From contig NZ_CAJXYK010000008.1 of assembly GCF_913063425.1 (NCBI RefSeq), positions 1-64,000 on the forward strand: a stretch of 64,000 nt of DNA. Reading direction: 5' to 3'. Below are positions 1 through 11,176 of this stretch, piece after piece (the first letter of the stretch is position 1; each line of letters starts with the position of its first letter). The notes below the pieces were generated by a model. It saw only the letters and a program-made list of their open reading frames with translations. It ran no database searches and was not told the DNA's origin. The position numbers and the translations under genes were made by a program. Source of the stretch: an uncultured Thiohalocapsa sp. (GTDB lineage Bacteria > Pseudomonadota > Gammaproteobacteria > Chromatiales > Chromatiaceae).

Positions 1-686
<686 letters not shown>

Positions 687-1031
687 GGTCGGTGCCGCGG
701 GCCGCAGCGGGCCGCAGGATGCCGCCGTCGGCACCGCGCAACCGCCGCGATGAACGCCGCAGCATACTTGCTTGCGGGCTCGCGTAGAAGGGTGCGGATG
801 CAAGCGCCGCGTTGCGGGCGGGTCGGATTGGCGGCTGGGTGTCCAGACGCTTGCCTGCGCTGCCCTACAGAAATCCCGCAAACGCTATGCCGGCATTTGC
901 CAGCGACGGTCATGATCACTAACCTGTCGGGCGGTTGGTCGCAGAGCTGCTGCGCGCGCCGCTGGCCGCAGGCGTGGTCGCTCGCCCGGCAGGCGCAACC
1001 GCTCATTCATTCACCCCAGGAGATCGTATTC
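687..1031. other. Gap between divergent glnS and the EF-hand gene
   Basis: These 345 bases lie between two diverging genes, so both promoters should be here. I see a possible glnS -10 (AGCATA, 761-766, read leftward). For the rightward gene there is a weak pair, TTGCCA at 897-902 and TAACCT at 920-925 with a 17-base spacer. Open frames crossing the gap show no recognisable protein. Confidence 0.4.
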
Positions 1032-1583
1032 ATGCAGAGAGCCATCCCCCTCGCCGTGCTTGCGCTGTGCGCCGGCTTCACGGCCCACCTCGCCCTGGCC
1101 CAGGACCAGGCCGGCGGCAACCAGGCCGGCGATGCCGCCAAGGCCTTCATGCAGAAGCTCGACACCGACGGCAGCGGCGGTATCTCGCTGGAGGAAGCCA
1201 CGGCGCCGCAGAAGGAGCAGTTCAAGGAGAACGACGCCGACGGCGACGGCTTCATCACCGCCGAGGAGGCAGGCGCCGCCTTCGCCGAGCAGGTACCGCC
1301 GGAGATGATGGAAGCCATGAAGGAGCGCGGCATGCCGGACCCGGGCGAGACCTTCGTCAAGAACCTCGACCAGAACGAAGACGGCAAGGTCGACCCGACG
1401 GAGTTCGAGCAGCCCACCAAGGAGTCCTTCGCGGCCATGGACAAGAACGGCGACGGCATCGCTGACGAGGCCGAGGCGACGGCCTACTTCGAGGAGATGC
1501 GTGCGAAGATGCAGGAGCGCATGCAGCAGATGCAGCAGCAGATGCAGCAGATGCAGCAAAGCCAGCCGCCCGCCACCGAGTGA
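1032..1583 (+). CDS. Exported EF-hand calcium-binding protein with Met/Gln-rich tail
   Basis: The 183-residue product starts with a typical signal peptide (about residues 1-24, ending LALAQ), so it should be exported. Four EF-hand loops follow: DTDGSGGISLEE, DADGDGFITAEE, DQNEDGKVDPTE and DKNGDGIADEAE, arranged as two pairs. The C-terminus is a helical run of MQQ-type repeats (about residues 158-180), probably a short coiled coil, encoded by near-repeats of ATGCAGCAG. A strong ribosome site AGGAGA (1018-1023) precedes the ATG by eight bases and fixes the start. It belongs to the EF-hand-domain proteins common in proteobacterial periplasms; the ligand is presumably calcium. No specific function can be assigned. 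It converges on the reductase gene at 1669. Confidence 0.85.
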   Translation: MQRAIPLAVLALCAGFTAHLALAQDQAGGNQAGDAAKAFMQKLDTDGSGGISLEEATAPQKEQFKENDADGDGFITAEEAGAAFAEQVPPEMMEAMKERGMPDPGETFVKNLDQNEDGKVDPTEFEQPTKESFAAMDKNGDGIADEAEATAYFEEMRAKMQERMQQMQQQMQQMQQSQPPATE

Positions 1584-1668
1584 CGCCCGTCGGGCACGGC
1601 AGGGACGCTGTGCCGCGGTAGATTGGACAGGCCAGGAGCGGGCCTGCCGACACCCGCACCTTCGCCCT

Positions 1669-2598
1669 TCAAAGCACCCGCAGCAGCGTCCCCTGCGCCG
1701 CCGGCGACGCAGCCAGGTCGGCCCCGGCATCTGCCGCTGCGGCAAGGTCCAGGTCGTAGAGCACATCCACGCCCATGCGGAAGATGCGCGGTGTCAGCCG
1801 CAGCGCGTCCGCCAGTCGCTCCGTGCGCGGCAGGCTGACCCCGGGCCGACCCTGACCGATGATGAGCGGCGCCACCGCGAGCTGAAGCCGCGAGAGCACG
1901 CCTGCTGTGAGGCAGCGGGACACGGTCACCCCACCCCCTTCCACGAAGAGCCGCCGCAGCCCGCGCTCCGCGAGGGCGCCCACCAGGGCATGCAGGCGCA
2001 GCCCGTCGGCATCCGCCGGCAGCTCCAGGCGCTCCACGCGATCGTGGCGGCGCCCGCCCCCTTTGCCCGCCGCGGTGCACAGCAGCGTCGGTGCGGCATC
2101 GTCGCGGAACAGCCGGTAACCATCGCCGAGCCGGCCGCCGGGGTCGAGCACCACGCGTACCGGGCTCGGCCCCGCCACCAGCCGTGTCGTCAGCCGCGGA
2201 TCATCGCTGGCGACGGTGCCGGCGCCCACCACCACCGCATCGCAGAGCGCGCGCATCCGGTGCAGATGCAGGATGTTGTCGGGCCCGGTGACGAAACAGG
2301 ACTCTCCCAGGTGCGTGGCGATACAGCCGTCCAGGCTCTGGCCCAGGTGACCCACGACCCAGCCGCCATCCTCACCCCCGGCGCAGAGGGGCAGATAGAG
2401 GTCCAGCAGGTCCCGCACCGGCGCCGGCGCGTCCGGCTGTATTGTCCAGGCGCCGGAGGCTCCTCGCCCGAGCCAGCTCGCAGCGACACCGGACGGCGCG
2501 CCACCTCGGCCCGCCGCCGCCAGCAGCGCGGTCCAGGCGGCCGTACCGGCCGCCGCGGGAAGGCCTGCCGAAGGGGTTGACGGAGTGGGCGGCAGCAT
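1669..2598 (-). CDS. RibD C-terminal-domain (pyrimidine reductase-like) protein
   Basis: The 309-residue product is a stand-alone dihydrofolate-reductase-fold protein of the RibD C-terminal family. Diagnostic parts are GHLGQSLDGCIA, the segment LHRMRALCDAVVVGAGTV followed by DDPRLTTR, and RLFVEGGGVTVS followed by APLIIGQGRP. In bifunctional RibD this domain reduces the ribosylamino-pyrimidinone intermediate of riboflavin synthesis with NADPH; archaeal RIB7/ArfC does the same as a separate protein. No deaminase domain with the zinc motif is present; the first 70 residues are not recognised. The gene begins 15 bases after the creatininase-family gene stops, so the two are probably one transcript. 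Riboflavin reductase, a pterin-related reductase, or a natural-product enzyme all remain possible. Confidence 0.8.
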   Translation of the reverse strand: MLPPTPSTPSAGLPAAAGTAAWTALLAAAGRGGAPSGVAASWLGRGASGAWTIQPDAPAPVRDLLDLYLPLCAGGEDGGWVVGHLGQSLDGCIATHLGESCFVTGPDNILHLHRMRALCDAVVVGAGTVASDDPRLTTRLVAGPSPVRVVLDPGGRLGDGYRLFRDDAAPTLLCTAAGKGGGRRHDRVERLELPADADGLRLHALVGALAERGLRRLFVEGGGVTVSRCLTAGVLSRLQLAVAPLIIGQGRPGVSLPRTERLADALRLTPRIFRMGVDVLYDLDLAAAADAGADLAASPAAQGTLLRVL

Positions 2599-2613
2599 CC
2601 GCGATCGCCCGGC

Positions 2614-3426
2614 TCAGGCGCGGCCCGCAGGCGCGGGCGGCGCCAGCGCCGCGAGCGCGTCGACGATGCCGAGCAGCACCTGCGCCAGGTGCGACAGCAG
2701 CGCCGCGCCGCGGGACGCATCTGCCCGCGCCGCGTTGCCGCAGACGCCGGCGGGGTGCAGGTCCGTACAGAGCCAGCCGAGCCCCACCGGCCCCTCGAAG
2801 CCGAGCCGGCCGCGGCCGTCATCCGGCTGCGCGGGTGTGAAGTCCCGGGCGGCATCCATGCGCACCAGCTGCGGCGCCAGATGCAGCATCAAAGAGGTCT
2901 CCACCTCACCGCCGTGCAGGCCGTACCGCCACTCGTCTGTGTCGAAGAGCCCGGCCGGCATGCCGAAGGCCGGCCAGAAGGCCCGCACCACCTGCATACG
3001 CAAGTGTGCGCGCCAGCGCACGGCGGCCAGGTCCATCAATGCGGTCTGGCCGCCGTGGCTGTTCAGGAGTACGAGCCGGCGGACGCCGGCAGCGGCCACA
3101 CCGGCCGCCACATCGGTCCACAGCGCCAGCAGCGTCTCGGCGCCGGCGCTCAGCGTGCCGGCGACGGCCGCATGCTCTGGGCTGTGGCCGATGTCCAGCG
3201 CAGGCAGCACGAGCAGCCGCGGGCCGGTGTCGCCCCGCGCCCGCAGCAGCTCCAGGGTGCGGGAGACGAGGCCGGCGCTGATGGCGGCGTCCGTGGCGAG
3301 CGGCAGATGCGGGCCGTGCTGCTCCACCGCCGCCACCGGCAGCAGGGCGACGGTCGCATCGACATCCAGTGCCGCCAGGTCTGCGGCCGTGAGGTCCTGC
3401 CAATAGCCCGATGCGACCGTGCTCAC
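2614..3426 (-). CDS. Creatininase-family metal-dependent amidohydrolase
   Basis: The 270-residue protein has the creatininase/ArfB/MftE fold signature. Metal ligands are visible: Glu35 and His37 in AAVEQHGPHLPLATD with Asp46, the NSHGGQ motif (His124), and Glu174 in HGGEVETS. The family includes creatininase, the archaeal FAPy deformylase ArfB and the mycofactocin peptidase MftE. Here the downstream partner is a RibD-type reductase, which recalls the archaeal ArfB-ArfC route to riboflavin/F420 precursors; creatine metabolism is not suggested by anything nearby. The start is a GTG with no strong ribosome site and no better alternative. The substrate is unknown. All ligands expected for activity are present. 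Confidence 0.82.
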   Translation of the reverse strand: MSTVASGYWQDLTAADLAALDVDATVALLPVAAVEQHGPHLPLATDAAISAGLVSRTLELLRARGDTGPRLLVLPALDIGHSPEHAAVAGTLSAGAETLLALWTDVAAGVAAAGVRRLVLLNSHGGQTALMDLAAVRWRAHLRMQVVRAFWPAFGMPAGLFDTDEWRYGLHGGEVETSLMLHLAPQLVRMDAARDFTPAQPDDGRGRLGFEGPVGLGWLCTDLHPAGVCGNAARADASRGAALLSHLAQVLLGIVDALAALAPPAPAGRA

Positions 3427-3503
3427 GGCACGCTGGCCCGATGTCGCCGGCGACTGCGCCGACGGGCGCCGTCAGGCACGGCCAGGACCGACGACCAACG
3501 CAC

Positions 3504-3947
3504 TCAGGCGACGGCCACCAGCTCCAGATCGAACACCAGGTCGTGTCCGGCGAGGGGATGGTTGCCGTCGACGGTGACGTTCTCGTCGTCGAACTGCGCG
3601 ACCGTGAAGCTCACGGTCTGGCCCTCGGGACTGCGGGCGTTGAGGACCATGCCGACGGCGAGCTCGATGTCGTCCGGGATCACCGAGCGCGGCACGGTCT
3701 GGGTCATTTCCTCGTTGCGGGCGCCGTAGGCGGAATCGCAGGGGATGGTGACGGACTTCTGCTCGCCGGGCGTCATGCCCACGAGGGCGCTCTCGAACCC
3801 GGCGATGGTCTCGCCCTGGCCCAGCGTCAGCTGCAGGGGCTCGGCGCCGCGCGAGGAGTCGAACTCGGTGCCGTCCACCAGGCGGCCGGTGTAATGGACC
3901 TTGACGGTGTCACCGACGGCGGCGGTCTTCTGGGTGTCTGCGGACAT
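3504..3947 (-). CDS. FKBP-type peptidyl-prolyl cis-trans isomerase, SlyD/FkpB-like
   Basis: The 147-residue cytoplasmic protein has the FKBP core (VKVHYTGRLVDGTEFDSSRG, then GQGETIAGFESALVGM) and a SlyD-type insert-in-flap segment starting near YGARNEEM. The end, VDGNHPLAGHDLVFDLELV, is the usual SlyD/FkpB closing strand. The metal-binding histidine-rich tail of SlyD is absent, so it is a short form. It should speed proline isomerisation and act as a holdase for folding proteins. The start chosen (MSADT) has AGAGGA about nine bases upstream; a longer open frame extends upstream without family similarity. It lies 77 bases upstream of the creatininase gene and may or may not share its transcript. 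Confidence 0.9.
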   Translation of the reverse strand: MSADTQKTAAVGDTVKVHYTGRLVDGTEFDSSRGAEPLQLTLGQGETIAGFESALVGMTPGEQKSVTIPCDSAYGARNEEMTQTVPRSVIPDDIELAVGMVLNARSPEGQTVSFTVAQFDDENVTVDGNHPLAGHDLVFDLELVAVA

Positions 3948-4198
3948 TGGCTGATCCTCTGGGGTTGCTTGCGGGGGTGATCTGCTGCGGAGGCCCGCCG
4001 GGCAGTCCGGCAGACCGCGGGCGCCGACCCCGTGCACGAACGCGGCCGACCGAGAGGTCATTGCATGAGTGCTCACCTTAGAACAGCGCACCCCGTGGGT
4101 GCAAACGCTCGGAATCTGGGCTTGTGCCGCCGCGGGCGGGCGCCGGGGCGCCCGTACCTCCGAACGCCGTGACTATGACCCAGCGCTCAACCGCGGCG

Positions 4199-4609
4199 TC
4201 AGCTGAATGCGCCGCCCTCGCCGTTGGTGTAGTCGAAGGTGATTTCCTCGCCGGGCGCGATGCGGCGCGCCGCGTAGAGATCGAAGCCGTCGAAGGCGGC
4301 ATTGGGGCTGGCACTGTGGTTCAGCCAGCGCAGCAGGTTGCGCCCGCTGCGCCCCGTCCAGTGCTCGCCGTCGGTGCTGACCCAGAGCACGTAGGTGCCG
4401 TTGCGGCGCGCGGCGGGACCGGCGTAAGTGCCGATGTAGTCACCGGGCGCGAAGGCGATGCGCGCGAAGCAGCCCTGGCCGTGAATGGGCGACGGACCGC
4501 GGCGGACGCGCTCGCGCAGGCGCCCCGGACCTGCACCGCCAGCGCCACCGCCAGCTGCGCCGGCGCCGGTTGCCGGGCCGTCCTCCACCCCTGCCCCGGG
4601 CTCGGGCAT
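4199..4609 (-). CDS. Small SET-domain protein (predicted protein-lysine methyltransferase)
   Basis: The 136-residue product is a minimal SET domain. It carries PIHGQGCFA with GDYIGTYAG near the start, RNLLRWLNHSASPNA (SAM-binding NHS..PN at 97-103) and GEEITFDYT (120-128). These are the cofactor-binding and catalytic segments of SET lysine methyltransferases; pre-SET and post-SET cysteine clusters are lacking. The first 35 residues are glycine- and alanine-rich and probably disordered. Its ATG overlaps the tex stop by one base (TGATG), so its translation is coupled to tex. A TTG one codon upstream is a less likely start. The target is unknown; a ribosomal or nucleoid protein is plausible. A 6-bp-arm hairpin (4088-4102) lies downstream but lacks a T-run. 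Confidence 0.85.
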   Translation of the reverse strand: MPEPGAGVEDGPATGAGAAGGGAGGAGPGRLRERVRRGPSPIHGQGCFARIAFAPGDYIGTYAGPAARRNGTYVLWVSTDGEHWTGRSGRNLLRWLNHSASPNAAFDGFDLYAARRIAPGEEITFDYTNGEGGAFS

Positions 4610-6951
4610 CAATCCCGGCGTGCGGCCTCGAAGGCGGCCGCAAGCGCGCCCCGGGGCGCCTGGTCCTGCTCGCTGCGTCCGGCACGACCCTGCCGGCGCT
4701 TGCCGCCGTCCGCCGGGCGCGGCTGCCCGCCGCCGGGGGCTGCCCGGTCGGCCTTGCCGCGCGCCTGTCCCGGCCCGGTTTCCGCCGGCGCATCATCCAG
4801 TCGCATGCTGAGCCCGATGCGCCGCCGCTCCAGGTCCACGGCCAGCACCTTGACCTTCACCACCTGTCCCGACTGCACCACCTGGTGCGGGTCCTTCACG
4901 AAGCGGTCCGCGAGCTTCGAGATGTGCACCAGGCCGTCCTGATGCACGCCGATGTCCACGAAGGCCCCGAAGTTGGTGACATTGGTCACCGTGCCCTCCA
5001 ACACCATGCCGGGCCTGAGGTCCTCCGGCGCCTCGATGCCCTCCTTCAGCGCTGCTGTGGCGAAGGCGGGGCGCGGGTCACGGCCGGGCTTCTCCAGCTC
5101 CACCAGGATGTCGCGCACCGTGGGTGTGCCAAACACCGCATCGGCATACTCCCCGGCGGAGAGCGTGCGCAGGATTTTGCGGTCGCCCATGAGCGCCGTG
5201 ACAGGCTTGCCGGTGCCCGCGACGATGCGTCGCACCACCGGATAGGCCTCGGGGTGCACGGCGGAGGCGTCCAGGGGCTCGTCGCCGTCGCGGATGCGCA
5301 GGAAGCCCGCGCACTGCTGAAACGCCTTGTCGCCGAGCCGCGGCACGTCGAGCAGTTGGGCGCGGTTGCGAAACGGCCCCCGCTGGTCGCGGTGCTGCAC
5401 CAGATTCTCGGCCAGGGTCGCCGAGATGCCCGACACCCGCGCAAGCAGTGGTGCGGAGGCCGTATTCAGGTCCACGCCCACTGCGTTCACGCAGTCCTCC
5501 ACCACCGTGTCCAGCGAGCGCGCCAGCCCGGTCTGGTTCACGTCGTGCTGGTATTGGCCGACGCCGATGGACTTGGGGTCGATCTTCACCAGCTCCGCCA
5601 GGGGGTCCTGCAGCCGGCGGGCAATGGACACCGCCCCGCGCAGGGAGACGTCCAGCTGCGGCAGCTCGTGGGAGGCGTACTCCGAGGCCGAATAGACCGA
5701 GGCGCCCGCCTCGCTCACCATGACTCCGGTAATGCCGAGCTCCGGGTGGCGCTTGGCGAGATCGCGCACCAGCCGGTCCGTCTCCCGCGAGGCGGTGCCG
5801 TTGCCGATGCTGACCAGCCTGACGCCGTGCTCGCGGCAGAGCTTGGCGAGGGTGGCGATGGTCGCATCCCACTGGTTGCGGGGCGCATGCGGGAAGACGC
5901 TGTCGGTGGCCAGCACGCGGCCGGTGCCGTCCACCACGGCCACCTTGACGCCGGTGCGAAGCCCAGGGTCGAGACCCATGGTGGGCACACGGCCCGCGGG
6001 GGCGGCCATCAGCAGTGCGCGCAGATTGGTGGCGAAGACGCGGATGGCCTCGGCCTCTGCCGCCTCCAGCAGGCGCCCTTTCAGGTCCAGGTCGAGCCGG
6101 GTCAGGAGCTTGATGCGCCAGGCCTTGCGGGCGGTCTCCACCAGCCAGGCGTCGCCCGGGCGGCCGCGGTCGGCGATGCCCAGCTGCACGGCCACGCGGG
6201 CGCGCAGCGGCGCGTCTGCATCGGGCGCGTCGCCGGCGGCGAGCTCCAGGCTCAGCACACCCTGGTTACGACCCCGGAACAGCGCCAGCGCGCGGTGGGA
6301 CGGAATCCTGTGGATGGGCTCGGCGTGGTCGAAATAGTCGGAGAACTTGGCGCCCGTGCCCTCCTGGCCCGGCAGGACCCGGGACTTGAGGACGCCGCGC
6401 TGCCACAGCGTCTCGCGCAGCTCGCCCACCAGCTCCGGGTCCTCCGCAGCCCGCTCCATCAGGATCTGCCGGGCGCCCTCCAGGGCCGCCGCGGCGTCGG
6501 CCACACCCTGCTCCGGACGCACGAAGTCCGCCGCCTGCGCCTCGGGGGCAAGCTCCGGCCTGGCCAGCAGCGCGTCCGCCAGCGGCCCGAGGCCCGCCTC
6601 CCGGGCCATCTGCGCCTTGGTGCGCCGCTTGGGCCGATACGGCAGGTAGAGGTCTTCCAGGCGCTGCTTGCTGTCGGCGGCCTGCACGGCCTCGCGCAGG
6701 GTGTCGCTCAGCTTGCCCTGCTCCTCCAGGCTCTTCAGCACCGTCGCCCGGCGGTCTTCCAGCTCCCGCAGATAGCCGAGGCGCTGCTCCAGCAGGCGCA
6801 GCTGGGCGTCGTCCAGGCCGCCGGTGGCCTCCTTGCGGTAACGGGCGATGAAGGGGACGGTGGCGCCGCCGTCGAGCAGGCCCACGGCCGCCTCCACCTG
6901 CGCGGCGCGGACGGAGAGCTCTTCAGAAATGACTTGAACGATGGATGGCAT
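4609..6951 (-). CDS. tex: RNA-binding transcription accessory protein Tex
   Basis: Tex is a cytoplasmic nucleic-acid-binding protein linked to transcription and virulence-gene control, related to the core of Spt6. The 780-residue length is normal. In order: the N-terminal helical region with [15 protein letters not shown] and [14 protein letters not shown]; a YqgF/RNase H-like domain ([20 protein letters not shown], near residue 330); a helix-hairpin-helix region ([19 protein letters not shown] onward); and an S1 domain ([17 protein letters not shown], near 655-725). The tail is basic and Gly/Arg/Pro-rich. The start MPSIVQ has AAAGG just upstream and matches family starts; 81 codons of open frame above it are spurious. 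It leads a two-gene unit with the SET-domain gene. Confidence 0.96.
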   Translation of the reverse strand: MPSIVQVISEELSVRAAQVEAAVGLLDGGATVPFIARYRKEATGGLDDAQLRLLEQRLGYLRELEDRRATVLKSLEEQGKLSDTLREAVQAADSKQRLEDLYLPYRPKRRTKAQMAREAGLGPLADALLARPELAPEAQAADFVRPEQGVADAAAALEGARQILMERAAEDPELVGELRETLWQRGVLKSRVLPGQEGTGAKFSDYFDHAEPIHRIPSHRALALFRGRNQGVLSLELAAGDAPDADAPLRARVAVQLGIADRGRPGDAWLVETARKAWRIKLLTRLDLDLKGRLLEAAEAEAIRVFATNLRALLMAAPAGRVPTMGLDPGLRTGVKVAVVDGTGRVLATDSVFPHAPRNQWDATIATLAKLCREHGVRLVSIGNGTASRETDRLVRDLAKRHPELGITGVMVSEAGASVYSASEYASHELPQLDVSLRGAVSIARRLQDPLAELVKIDPKSIGVGQYQHDVNQTGLARSLDTVVEDCVNAVGVDLNTASAPLLARVSGISATLAENLVQHRDQRGPFRNRAQLLDVPRLGDKAFQQCAGFLRIRDGDEPLDASAVHPEAYPVVRRIVAGTGKPVTALMGDRKILRTLSAGEYADAVFGTPTVRDILVELEKPGRDPRPAFATAALKEGIEAPEDLRPGMVLEGTVTNVTNFGAFVDIGVHQDGLVHISKLADRFVKDPHQVVQSGQVVKVKVLAVDLERRRIGLSMRLDDAPAETGPGQARGKADRAAPGGGQPRPADGGKRRQGRAGRSEQDQAPRGALAAAFEAARRD

Positions 6952-7043
6952 GCCTTTGAATCGGGTCCGAATCGTGCGGGACCCCCATTCTAGGCAATGG
7001 CAGGCGGGCTCGCCACGCCCGCAGGCGCGCGCGGCGTGGCGGT

Positions 7044-7253
7044 CTAGTCGATGCGGCAACGCTCGCCGTAGACGGCCATGACGGCCTTCAGCTCTGCAAG
7101 CACCCAGGCGCGCTCGGCGTTGTCGAGGTCGGATGTCTCGGGCAGATCGACACCCTGCTCCAGGGTGTCGATGGCATCCCACACCCTGCGGCATCCGCGC
7201 TCGCAGATGGTCTCGACGCGTACCTCCAGCAAAGGTTTCTGCTGTGCCGCCAA
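7044..7253 (-). CDS. Small hypothetical protein
   Basis: This predicted 69-residue protein has no function I can assign. It reads [20 protein letters not shown], then an acidic helix-rich part ending [16 protein letters not shown]. Three cysteines are present (in ERGC, in ICE, and near the C-terminus). I place the start at TTG 7253 because GGGAGG sits seven bases upstream; a GTG at 7268 would add five residues but would consume that ribosome site. It stands 92 bases upstream of tex on the same strand. The composition is typical of real local genes, and the sequence looks like a compact cytoplasmic domain. Confidence 0.6.
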   Translation of the reverse strand: MAAQQKPLLEVRVETICERGCRRVWDAIDTLEQGVDLPETSDLDNAERAWVLAELKAVMAVYGERCRID

Positions 7254-7538
7254 GGCTGTGCCTCCCACCGTGTCATCGGCTGGTCGATCAGACGTTGCTG
7301 ATACACCAAAGTATGCGGCATCCCAAGGCCGATGTCAGCGGTTTGTTGGCTGCTGTCGTGGATTTCCTCAATCCCGCCGTGCACGACTCTCGGCTGCCCC
7401 GGCGGCGGCCGGGAGTGCGGGCGCCGGCGCAGCCAGGCCGCGCCGTTCGCGTTATCCTTGCGGGCCGATGGTATTCGCCTGGACCTTCAAGCCCCGCCCT
7501 GAGCCGATCCGGACGCGCCGGAGACCCGCCTTCAGATC

Positions 7539-9809
<2,271 letters not shown>

Positions 9810-9854
9810 GCTCGCCACCATCCCACCGTGGGCGACCGCGACCGCGCCCGCGCC

Positions 9855-9889
9855 TTGACAACCAACCCCGACCCTGATCGGAACCAAGC
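9855..9889 (+). promoter_or_regulatory. Possible uppP promoter
   Basis: A perfect -35 hexamer TTGACA (9855-9860) lies between the kinase and uppP. The matching -10 position (about 9878-9883, TCGGAA) is poor, so the call rests on the -35 alone. Its location 36 bases before the uppP ATG would leave almost no leader. Confidence 0.25.
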
Positions 9890-9895
9890 CGCTCC

Positions 9896-10717
9896 ATGGA
9901 CAGCATCCAGATTGCCCTGCTCGCCTTCGTGCAGGGGCTCACCGAATTCCTGCCCATCTCCAGCTCCGGGCATCTGATCCTGACACCCCTGTTGTTCGGC
10001 TACGAGCTCCAGGACCTCTCCTTCGACGTCGCCGTGCACCTGGGCACCCTCGCCGCCGTCCTGCTGTACTTCCGGCGCGACCTCGTGGCCATGGGGACGG
10101 CCATGCTCGCCGGGGCACGCGGGGGCGCCGGCCCCGAGCAGCGCAAGGACGCCCGGCTCGGCTGGATGGTGATCATCGCCACCCTGCCCGTGCTGGTGCT
10201 GGGGCTGCCGCTGAAGCAGGTGCTGGAGGTGCTGCGCAGCGACGACACGCTCATCGCGCTGGTGATTGCCGGCACCACCATCGGCTTCGGGCTGCTCCTG
10301 TGGTACGCCGATGTGCGCGGCAGCCGCCGCCTGGACGAGTACGCCATCAACTGGGTGGCGGCGCTGTTCATCGGCCTGTTCCAGGCCATCGCCATCATCC
10401 CCGGCACCTCCCGCTCGGGCATCACCATGACGGCGGGGCTTTTCATCGGACTCACGCGGCACGCCGCCTCCCGCTTCTCCTTTCTGCTGGCCATTCCGAC
10501 CATCCTGCTCGCGGGTGCTGTCGCCACCAAGGATCTGCTTCAGGCCACCGGCGCCATTGACTGGACGGCCCTGGTCATGGGCGCCCTGCTGTCCTTCATC
10601 GTCGCTTATCTCACCATCCACTTCTTCCTGGCGTTCATCGAGCGCGTCAGCATGCTGCCCTTCGTGCTCTACCGGCTGCTGCTGGGTGGGGTCATTCTGT
10701 GGCTGGTGCTGATGTGA
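9896..10717 (+). CDS. uppP: Undecaprenyl-diphosphatase (BacA/UppP family)
   Basis: This integral membrane enzyme removes a phosphate from undecaprenyl diphosphate so the lipid carrier of peptidoglycan synthesis can be reused; extra copies give bacitracin resistance. The 273-residue length is typical. Family motifs are clear: AFVQGLTEFLPISSSGHL at the start (the conserved Glu-rich catalytic segment) and IIPGTSRSGITMTAGL near residue 160-180 (PGxSRSG motif). Several hydrophobic helices follow. The 3' end overlaps the end of the converging antitoxin-like gene by 26 bases. The upstream kinase gene ends 86 bases earlier. Confidence 0.95.
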   Translation: MDSIQIALLAFVQGLTEFLPISSSGHLILTPLLFGYELQDLSFDVAVHLGTLAAVLLYFRRDLVAMGTAMLAGARGGAGPEQRKDARLGWMVIIATLPVLVLGLPLKQVLEVLRSDDTLIALVIAGTTIGFGLLLWYADVRGSRRLDEYAINWVAALFIGLFQAIAIIPGTSRSGITMTAGLFIGLTRHAASRFSFLLAIPTILLAGAVATKDLLQATGAIDWTALVMGALLSFIVAYLTIHFFLAFIERVSMLPFVLYRLLLGGVILWLVLM

Positions 10718-11108
10718 GCGCTGGTTCGACGGCGCCGGGTCCGATGCACCTGGGCTCAGGCGGCGGGGATTCGACAGCCATGACCGGCCCCTGCACCGAG
10801 CGCACCTGCTCAGCGGGGATGCCGCCGGTGTCGCGGTTTCGGGTGTGCATCCAGTGCCGGATGGCCGCCGCATCGCCGCCCACCAGGGCATAGAGACTTC
10901 GGTAACAGCGAATCAGCAGCAGCGCCAGCTCCCCGGCCTTACTGTCGGGGTCCAGACCACGGCTGAACGCGGTGCGCTCGCGCCCGACGATCTCGGCCAG
11001 TTGCTGCTGCGACAGGCCGAGTCCGTTGCCGGCGTTGAGCAATGCTTTGGTCAAGACTGCCCGTAGGTCGGGAGGCGCGACGGGAGCGGCGTGTACGGGG
11101 GCGTGCAT
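10692..11108 (-). CDS. Xre/MbcA/ParS toxin-binding-domain protein (antitoxin-like, no toxin partner seen)
   Basis: The 138-residue product matches the Xre/MbcA/ParS (DUF2384) antitoxin family: an N-terminal helix-turn-helix (LTKALLNAGNGLGLSQQQLAEIVGRERTAF, in part) and the C-terminal toxin-binding region with ELALLLIRCYRSLYALVGGD and HWMHTRNRDTGG. Such proteins usually pair with a RES-domain toxin that destroys NAD. None is adjacent: the flanks are uppP and an N-formylglutamate amidohydrolase-family gene. The last 30 residues leave the family pattern after VMAVES and are proline-rich. The gene has its own promoter with a palindrome over the start point, as for autorepressors. It could be an orphan regulator or the remnant of a toxin-antitoxin pair. 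Confidence 0.8.
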   Translation of the reverse strand: MHAPVHAAPVAPPDLRAVLTKALLNAGNGLGLSQQQLAEIVGRERTAFSRGLDPDSKAGELALLLIRCYRSLYALVGGDAAAIRHWMHTRNRDTGGIPAEQVRSVQGPVMAVESPPPEPRCIGPGAVEPALTSAPATE

Positions 11109-11130
11109 TTCGGGAAAGCCCGGGATTAAC

Positions 11131-11176
11131 CGTTGCCTACGCAACGTATAGGTCAGGCTTGTGGTATTTGCAACGT
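11131..11176 (-). promoter_or_regulatory. Promoter and operator-like palindrome of the antitoxin-like gene
   Basis: Read leftward, a -35 TTGCAA (11168-11173) and -10 TATACG (11145-11150) are separated by exactly 17 bases. A perfect palindrome CGTTGC-CTAC-GCAACG (11131-11146) covers the start point and touches the -10. Its half-site GCAACGT (11141-11147) recurs at 11170-11176 over the -35, about three helical turns away. This fits repression by the helix-turn-helix protein encoded immediately downstream. Confidence 0.6.

Noticed and set aside
4088-4102. A terminator after the SET-domain gene
   Set aside because: GCACCC-CGT-GGGTGC forms a stem, but no T-run follows, and only six pairs are present.
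4570-6993. An 807-codon open frame on the plus strand opposite tex
   Set aside because: It mirrors the reading frame of a certain gene in GC-rich DNA and has no recognisable domain.
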